Positions 6,309 through 11,217 of a stretch of 11,217 nucleotides of DNA are shown piece by piece. Below the pieces are notes generated by a model. The model had not been told where the DNA came from, searched no databases, and saw only the letters and a program-made list of their open reading frames with translations. This stretch comes from Gammaproteobacteria bacterium (GTDB taxonomy: Bacteria; Pseudomonadota; Gammaproteobacteria; Nitrosococcales; Methylophagaceae). The translations under genes were made by a program, and so were the position numbers. Position 1 is the first letter of the stretch; every line of letters starts with the position of its first letter. The DNA lies in contig QNEY01000031.1 in assembly GCA_003645385.1 (NCBI GenBank), positions 1-11,217 of the forward strand, read 5' to 3'.

Positions 6309-7955
6309 TTAGACTGTTGGGATATCTGATGCCTTTTCCAGTTGAACGGTATTAACAGGAACGATAAGTTTAACGCCTTCTTGTTCCATAATATCTACAA
6401 TCGATAGATTGATATCTTCTCTGTATTCCAGATATTGAGCAAAGTCAGTCGTTTTTATGAAGATATACAGTTCAAGCTCTTGTGCATAGTCACCAAATTC
6501 AATGAATCGTACTCGCGAAGCCTCAGAATCAATGTGTTCATTTTGAGCAATGAGTTCACGAATGCTTGCGAGTACCGAACGCATTTGTGTTGGTGTCACA
6601 TCATAAGATAATTTCAAATGACATCGATACTGGATTTTGTCACGTTGGGTAAGGTTTTCTATTAAACCATGTGCAAATAATGAGTTTGGAATAGATACAA
6701 CCGTTCTCGATAGTGTTCTAAGCTGGGTTGAACGCAAACCTATTTCTTCTACTATGCCTAATGTAGTGTCAAATTTACAGAAGTCACCCACTTTAACAGG
6801 CTGTGCAGCATAAATTGTAATAGAACCAATTAAATTTTCTAATGATTTTTGAGATGCCATAGCAACTGCTATACCTCCTACACCTAGACCAGCAAGAAGA
6901 GCAGTTAATTCATAGCCAAGATTATCAAACCAGGTAAGGAAGGCTATCAAAATGATGAGCAGCTTCAGGCTTGTGGTTGCAGGTTTTAATAATACAACTG
7001 CATCAGTTTGGCCATTACGTTTCATTCGATCAGCAAAGCGACTAACGACAAAACCAACTAGTCCGATAGCGATCCATGCAACTGCAACAATGAGTAGAGT
7101 TTGAGCTTCAAAAATTACCTTGGTAATGTAAGAAGGTGAAATTGAATCAAAAAGGATCCGAACAATAATGATTGTGATTAGAAATCGGAAAGGACCAACA
7201 AGAAACTTCTGAAGTCTGTGTTCAGCCAGTATTTGTTTATATTGTAGAATTTTTAGTATGGGAAAGGTAATAACATAACTGATGATAAAGGCAATAATAA
7301 GAATGCCTAGCAGCATGACAAATTGCCATATCTCAAGCCCTAAAAAAGTATAATCAGGGAAAAAATCAGATAACTTGTCACCGATTTCACCATAGCCAAA
7401 CTCATCATAGAGTTGCGGTATTTGAGCAACGGTAACGTTAGCTACCTTCCAAATAAAAACACCATTACCTCTGGGAACACGTTGCATTAAAATATCAACT
7501 GAACCATCTTGAGTTTTCAGAGTTGTGATACGGTCACGATAGCTTGGCAGCCCATCCTCACTATGACCTTTAGGCTCATTACTTAAGTCAGTGAAATCGA
7601 CGGTTATTGCTCGCTTGCCGAGTATGGCAAGTTTACGTGCTATTTGAGGGCTGTCATATTCCTCGGTAGTAAAAGGAAGATTTCTTAAATCAAGGTAGTT
7701 GATAGCTCGAATAAAATCTTTTTCCTCAAGACTTTTTGCTAAATTGATAAAACTTGATCGTGGAGTGATACGATTGAATTCATCATAAGGTCCTTTAGAT
7801 GCTTCCTCAGTCATGTCTTCAATTATTTTAGCTTTTTCTTCTGCTTTTTCAGAAACTTCAAGAAGAGTAGGAGATGCTTCTTCTTCAGCAATTACATGGC
7901 TAGATAAAAAAAGAACCGATAGAATAACTAGAAACTGTATAAATGTTATTTTCAT
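6309..7955 (-). CDS. MscS-family mechanosensitive ion channel with exported N-terminal domain
   Basis: An inner-membrane channel expected to open under membrane tension and release solutes during hypo-osmotic shock. From ATG 7955 it has 548 residues: signal peptide 1-23 (cleavage after VIA), a mainly periplasmic domain to about 200, then helices near 206-234, 250-270, 282-306 and 328-343, and the pore-lining helix near 349-382. The pore signature is GLGVGGIAVAMASQK (356-370), followed by the beta-domain VGDF (389-392) and VEEIGLRSTQLRT (402-414), then VSIPNS (420-425), all classic MscS. The C-terminal alpha/beta part runs to the end. E. coli MscS has 286 residues, so this is a larger relative with extra helices and a periplasmic extension. 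The start is chosen because MKITFIQF begins a textbook signal peptide; in-frame ATGs at 8081 and 7988 would bury it. Its gene is divergent from nhaA, fitting a role in ion and osmotic balance. Confidence 0.92.
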   Translation of the reverse strand: MKITFIQFLVILSVLFLSSHVIAEEEASPTLLEVSEKAEEKAKIIEDMTEEASKGPYDEFNRITPRSSFINLAKSLEEKDFIRAINYLDLRNLPFTTEEYDSPQIARKLAILGKRAITVDFTDLSNEPKGHSEDGLPSYRDRITTLKTQDGSVDILMQRVPRGNGVFIWKVANVTVAQIPQLYDEFGYGEIGDKLSDFFPDYTFLGLEIWQFVMLLGILIIAFIISYVITFPILKILQYKQILAEHRLQKFLVGPFRFLITIIIVRILFDSISPSYITKVIFEAQTLLIVAVAWIAIGLVGFVVSRFADRMKRNGQTDAVVLLKPATTSLKLLIILIAFLTWFDNLGYELTALLAGLGVGGIAVAMASQKSLENLIGSITIYAAQPVKVGDFCKFDTTLGIVEEIGLRSTQLRTLSRTVVSIPNSLFAHGLIENLTQRDKIQYRCHLKLSYDVTPTQMRSVLASIRELIAQNEHIDSEASRVRFIEFGDYAQELELYIFIKTTDFAQYLEYREDINLSIVDIMEQEGVKLIVPVNTVQLEKASDIPTV

Positions 7956-7982
7956 AACCAAAAAATCCGTGTGTAGAAAGAA

Positions 7983-7994
7983 AGCCATTTGGCT
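7983..7994. repeat. Short inverted repeat in the channel-nhaA divergent gap
   Basis: AGCCA and TGGCT arms flank TT in the 150-base region between the divergent mechanosensitive channel and nhaA starts. It lies 28 bases upstream of the chosen channel start, inside the presumed leader. It could be an operator, but a five-base arm is weak evidence. No good -35/-10 pair was identified on either strand of the gap. Confidence 0.2.
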
Positions 7995-8105
7995 ATGTGT
8001 ATTGTGAGAACGAATATTGTACTTTACCAGAATAGATAGTTTAGAGTATTGAATTGTTATGTGATGTTTTTCAAGAAACAAACTAATGTGTAATTAGGAT
8101 AAGCA

Positions 8106-9506
8106 ATGAGTGAACATAAAAATAATGGTTCGAACCGATTTAAAAAAGAGGGTGTATATAATGCGCTCTGGGAAGAAAAATTCGATAAGATATTAACGCC
8201 GTTTGATGAGTTTTTACATCGTCAGACAACCAGTGGCCTTTTACTGATGGTCATGGCTATAGTGGCTTTGCTAATTGCTAATAGTTCATATTTTCCTATA
8301 TACGAGAAGGTTCTTCACACTTATTCAGGTGTTCATATTGGTGATTGGTCTATCAAGATGACAATAGGACATTGGGTCGATGATGGCCTGATGGCTTTAT
8401 TTTTCTTTGTAGTAGGGATGGAGCTCAAGCGGGAGTTTCTGGTTGGAGAACTTGCTGAATTACGTAATGCGATGTTACCAATTGGTGCAGCAATCGGTGG
8501 TATGGTCATCCCAGCATTAATTTACTTTGTGATTAATCCTCAAGGTGAGGCGGCAGAGGGATGGGGAATTCCTATGGCAACTGATATTGCATTTGCAGTG
8601 GGTGCATTGGCTTTGCTTGCAGGCAGGGTTCCGAAAGCACTAATTACCTTTTTAGTCGCTTTAGCTATTGTCGATGACCTCGGTGCGGTTTTAGTGATAG
8701 CCTTTTTTTACACTGATACGATTGCGACTACACCATTGATGATTGCAGCAGGTATCTTTGGTTTGTTAATTACGCTTAACCTTGCTGGTATTCGTAAGAC
8801 AACACCGTATTTTATTCTCGCTGTTTGTTTATGGTATATGCTTTATCAATCAGGCGTACATGCAACAATAGCCGGTGTTCTAGGGGCATTTACTGTGCCT
8901 ACCATCCCTAAATATAATCCAAACTTGTTCAGTAAGCAGGTTAAAAATCTGATGGAACGTTTTGATAAAATAGCGACACCTAAAAAGAGTGTTTTAACTG
9001 ATCACGAGTTACGGGCTGTAGTAGAAACGCTAGATGAAGGTGTTAACAATGTCGAATCACCGCTGCAAAGGTTAGAGCATAAATGGCATATGCCAGTTGC
9101 TTATTTAGTGATCCCTATTTTTGCTTTGGCTAATGCAGGTATTCCATTAAATATGGCTAGTTTTGATCAGATGATGACAGAGCCCGTTTTCCTGGGAGTG
9201 GGTTTAGGTTTGATATTGGGCAAGTTTGTAGGTATCACCGGTGTGTGTTGGCTAATGCTTAAAATGAATATAGCTACTCTGCCAAAAGAAACAAGCTTCA
9301 ATCAAATTGCTGGGGTATCTTTATTGGCAGGGATTGGATTTACCATGTCTATTTTTGTTGCTCAATTGGCATTTAACGGACAAGAAGAGTTATTACTATT
9401 GGCCAAAACTGCAATTTTGTTTGCTTCTTTAATCGCAGGTGTAACAGGTTATATCTGGTTATACTTAGCCAGTAACTCCACTGCTTCAGTCAAAGGAGAG
9501 TCTTAA
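8106..9506 (+). CDS. nhaA: Na+/H+ antiporter NhaA
   Basis: An inner-membrane antiporter that expels Na+ (or Li+) in exchange for about two H+, for salt tolerance and pH control. The protein has 466 residues against 388 in E. coli. Key residues all line up: D160 in ATDIAFA (E. coli D133), the ion-binding pair D190-D191 in IVDDLGA (D163-D164), H252 in SGVHATIAG (H225), and K373 in LGKFVGI (K300). The pH-sensing cluster RLEH with H328 (R250, E252, H253, H256) is kept. There is a 27-residue N-terminal extension and an insertion of about 46 residues between H252 and K373, mostly at 265-320. ATG 8106 has AGGA six bases upstream. The gene diverges from the mechanosensitive channel and converges on djlA, 19 bases away. 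Confidence 0.98.
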   Translation: MSEHKNNGSNRFKKEGVYNALWEEKFDKILTPFDEFLHRQTTSGLLLMVMAIVALLIANSSYFPIYEKVLHTYSGVHIGDWSIKMTIGHWVDDGLMALFFFVVGMELKREFLVGELAELRNAMLPIGAAIGGMVIPALIYFVINPQGEAAEGWGIPMATDIAFAVGALALLAGRVPKALITFLVALAIVDDLGAVLVIAFFYTDTIATTPLMIAAGIFGLLITLNLAGIRKTTPYFILAVCLWYMLYQSGVHATIAGVLGAFTVPTIPKYNPNLFSKQVKNLMERFDKIATPKKSVLTDHELRAVVETLDEGVNNVESPLQRLEHKWHMPVAYLVIPIFALANAGIPLNMASFDQMMTEPVFLGVGLGLILGKFVGITGVCWLMLKMNIATLPKETSFNQIAGVSLLAGIGFTMSIFVAQLAFNGQEELLLLAKTAILFASLIAGVTGYIWLYLASNSTASVKGES

Positions 9507-9525
9507 TTCGAACTTAGATATCGTA

Positions 9526-10302
9526 TTAGGCGTTGCTACGCTGTTTTTTAATAAGATCATAGGCAACCTGGATTTCTTTTGCCTGTTCTGTTGCGACTGC
9601 GATCATATCTTCAGGTAGACCCTGACCAATTAGTTTGTCTGGATGATATTGGCTAATTAACTTTCTATAAGCACGTTTAATTTCTTGGTCAGTATTATCT
9701 TTAGTCACACCAAGGGCTTTGTAGGCATCATCTAATGCTGAAGCAGAACTTGTTGAGCCGTGGGAAAAATGGGACTGATTAAGCACCATCTCCAACATTT
9801 GTTTAAATTCGGCACGGCTATATCCCAAGTGAAGAGCTATTTCTTCAAGCAAGGATTGCTCAGCCTGATCGAGTTTTCCATCAGCTAATGCCATTACAAT
9901 CAGGTACATCAATAACACTTGCTTTAAGTGCAAGGTATGGCCACAGACAGCCATAAACTGTTCTAAGGCGGCGGTAATATTAAAATCGGTAGCAGAGCCA
10001 CGTTTAAATTGGTCAATGGCTTGCTGGCGATGCTCTGCTGACATGCCATTCTTTTTAATGAATTGTTCAACATGAGCAATTTCATCTTTAGAGATATGGC
10101 CATCTGATTTGGCCAGTTTACCCATTAAAACAAAAATAGTTTCAAGGAAAACAGCTTTGCGTTGTCCTGTACCTAGTGGATTTATACCGCCAATACCATA
10201 ATCTTTGGCACGATCAATACTGCTACCGATCAAGTAGCCTATAAATGCCCCAAATAATCCTAGAAAGTAATAGCCTAAAAAGGCAAAAATATATTTAAAC
10301 AT
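9526..10302 (-). CDS. djlA: DjlA-type membrane-anchored J-domain co-chaperone
   Basis: A DnaK co-chaperone with the J-domain facing the cytoplasm. It has 258 residues against 271 in E. coli DjlA. The N-terminal membrane segment (5-26) is glycine-rich (G-x-x-x-G spacing), as expected for the dimerising helix of DjlA. A TerB-like helical domain spans about 53-165, with the acidic repeat segments KSDGHISKDE (65-74) and ADGKLDQAEQ (140-149). The C-terminal J-domain (191-256) includes YKALGV, the basic helix IKRAYRKL and the essential HPD (220-222), followed by K223. The three parts are in the order typical of DjlA. Its start ATG 10302 has no clear ribosome site. The HDOD gene is 81 bases upstream on the same strand, and nhaA converges 19 bases downstream. 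DjlA in E. coli has been linked to Rcs envelope signalling when overproduced; no such link is visible here. Confidence 0.92.
   Translation of the reverse strand: MFKYIFAFLGYYFLGLFGAFIGYLIGSSIDRAKDYGIGGINPLGTGQRKAVFLETIFVLMGKLAKSDGHISKDEIAHVEQFIKKNGMSAEHRQQAIDQFKRGSATDFNITAALEQFMAVCGHTLHLKQVLLMYLIVMALADGKLDQAEQSLLEEIALHLGYSRAEFKQMLEMVLNQSHFSHGSTSSASALDDAYKALGVTKDNTDQEIKRAYRKLISQYHPDKLIGQGLPEDMIAVATEQAKEIQVAYDLIKKQRSNA
9529..9549 (+). terminator. Possible short terminator for nhaA within the end of djlA
   Basis: GGCGT (9529-9533) and ACGCT (9538-9542) make a five-pair stem (one G-T) with a TGCT loop, followed after one G by six T (9544-9549). It lies 22 bases after the nhaA stop, inside the last codons of the convergent djlA gene. 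The stem is short, so it may be weak or accidental. Confidence 0.35.
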
Positions 10303-10383
10303 GATGATTAACTTTTATTTGAGAGCACACGAGGACTGAAACTAACTGTAAGTAGCAAAATAGAGTTTTTAGACGATAGCTGA

Positions 10384-11211
10384 TTAATCCAATAAACCAT
10401 CAAGTCCAGTATCAAGTTCGAGCATTACAGCTACTTTCTCAGCAATATCCCGTTCATTGAATCCTAGTTGTTGCCATTCTTTAACGGGGAACTCAGCGAG
10501 TAATTCTTCTTCGTCTTTGTTGTTGGAATCACTAATATATTTAGCTACAAATATGGCACAACTAGGTAAGGATATTGGTTCAAAGCTCAAAGGTTCACCT
10601 GATTTGGCAATTGTATCAATCAAGTCATCAGAGAATTGCCAGAAACGACAAAGTTCAGCACATACTTCATGACTGGTATAGTCTAACTGTTCACGCTCAC
10701 TTTCAAGACGAGAATCACCATCTTTGATCTGTTGGTCAATAACCTGAGCAGCTACGGGATCCCCCAAATGAATCAAGATATTACCCAGGTCACTGATTAA
10801 TCCTGCAGTAAAGAGTATGTCACTGTCCTCAAATTTAGCCTCATCTGCCAGCCATTTTGCATAGGTGGCGGTACGAAAACTACCAACCCAGAAGTCTTCA
10901 ACATTCATGTTGGGAAGCTCAGGCATAGCACTGATGATACCTGAGGCAATAACTAGTTTTTTAAGTTCAGACATGCCGAGCATAACAAGAGCTTGATTGA
11001 TTGAACCAATTTTTCTTGAGAGCCCGAAATGAGCTGAATTAACTAATCTCAATACTTTCATTGAAATGATTTGTTCTTTTTCAACATTTTCAGCAATTGC
11101 ATCAAAACTAGAATCTGGATTACTTGCCTGAGATATCAGTGTTCTAACCACTTCTGGAACTTGTGGAACATTATCGATATGGTTAAATAATTGATGTATT
11201 TCTGACTTCAT
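10384..11211 (-). CDS. HDOD-domain signalling protein
   Basis: A 275-residue cytoplasmic protein made up almost entirely of an HDOD domain (about 10-215), a catalytically lost relative of HD-GYP phosphodiesterases found in motility, biofilm and stress signalling. Seen features are NVPQVPEVVRTL (14-25), SMKVLRLVNSAHFGL (50-64), the INQALVMLGMSELKKLV stretch (71-87), FWVGS (107-111) and AGLISDLGNI (136-145). In metal-dependent HD proteins the last reads GLLHDIG; here the histidine is serine, so a hydrolase is unlikely. No receiver, GGDEF or kinase domain is attached, so its input is unknown. The C-terminus (225-275) is acidic and leucine-rich. ATG 11211 gives a complete-looking protein, but only six bases remain before the window edge, so an upstream start or operon partner cannot be judged. 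djlA follows 81 bases downstream. Confidence 0.92.
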   Translation of the reverse strand: MKSEIHQLFNHIDNVPQVPEVVRTLISQASNPDSSFDAIAENVEKEQIISMKVLRLVNSAHFGLSRKIGSINQALVMLGMSELKKLVIASGIISAMPELPNMNVEDFWVGSFRTATYAKWLADEAKFEDSDILFTAGLISDLGNILIHLGDPVAAQVIDQQIKDGDSRLESEREQLDYTSHEVCAELCRFWQFSDDLIDTIAKSGEPLSFEPISLPSCAIFVAKYISDSNNKDEEELLAEFPVKEWQQLGFNERDIAEKVAVMLELDTGLDGLLD

Positions 11212-11217
11212 TATTGA

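Noticed and set aside
7956..8081. A 42-residue N-terminal extension of the mechanosensitive channel from in-frame ATG 8081 or 7988
   Set aside because: It would place a strong signal peptide in the interior of the protein; the peptide starts naturally at ATG 7955.

Overview
The window is about 11.2 kb of AT-rich bacterial chromosome (roughly 40% G+C by eye) from what looks like a free-living gammaproteobacterium. The mpl-ubiX pair, the DjlA-type membrane co-chaperone, the HDOD protein and NhaA all point that way. A substrate-binding protein and beta-propeller of the kind found with PQQ-dependent alcohol dehydrogenases, together with formate-tetrahydrofolate ligase, suggest one-carbon or alcohol metabolism. 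A Methylophaga- or Cycloclasticus-like organism would fit, but that placement is inference. No tRNA, rRNA, CRISPR array, insertion sequence or phage gene was recognised.

Left region (1-2030, + strand): a 208-base leader with a possible sigma-54 site, then a two-gene operon. It encodes an exported, unusually short periplasmic binding protein and an exported seven-bladed YVTN-type beta-propeller. A strong intrinsic terminator closes it. The ATPase and permease genes that usually accompany this pair are not downstream.

Middle region (2077-6289, + strand): a tightly packed trio, a five-helix membrane protein, mpl (peptidoglycan tripeptide recycling) and ubiX (prenyl-FMN synthesis for ubiquinone). 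Junctions are TAGTG and ATGA overlaps, so translation is probably coupled. After 66 bases comes fhs, which activates formate onto tetrahydrofolate; it has an AT-rich palindrome and a -10-like box in front of it and may have its own promoter.

Right region (6309-11211): an MscS-family mechanosensitive channel (- strand) is divergent from nhaA (+ strand, Na+/H+ antiporter) across a 150-base gap. Both proteins serve osmotic and ion balance. nhaA converges on djlA (- strand), and an HDOD signalling protein (- strand) lies upstream of djlA, ending the window with an apparently complete start codon 6 bases from the edge.

Most genes are ordinary housekeeping functions. The parts most worth a second look are the shortened binding protein in its detached two-gene operon, the conserved membrane protein coupled to mpl, and the 46-residue insertion in NhaA.
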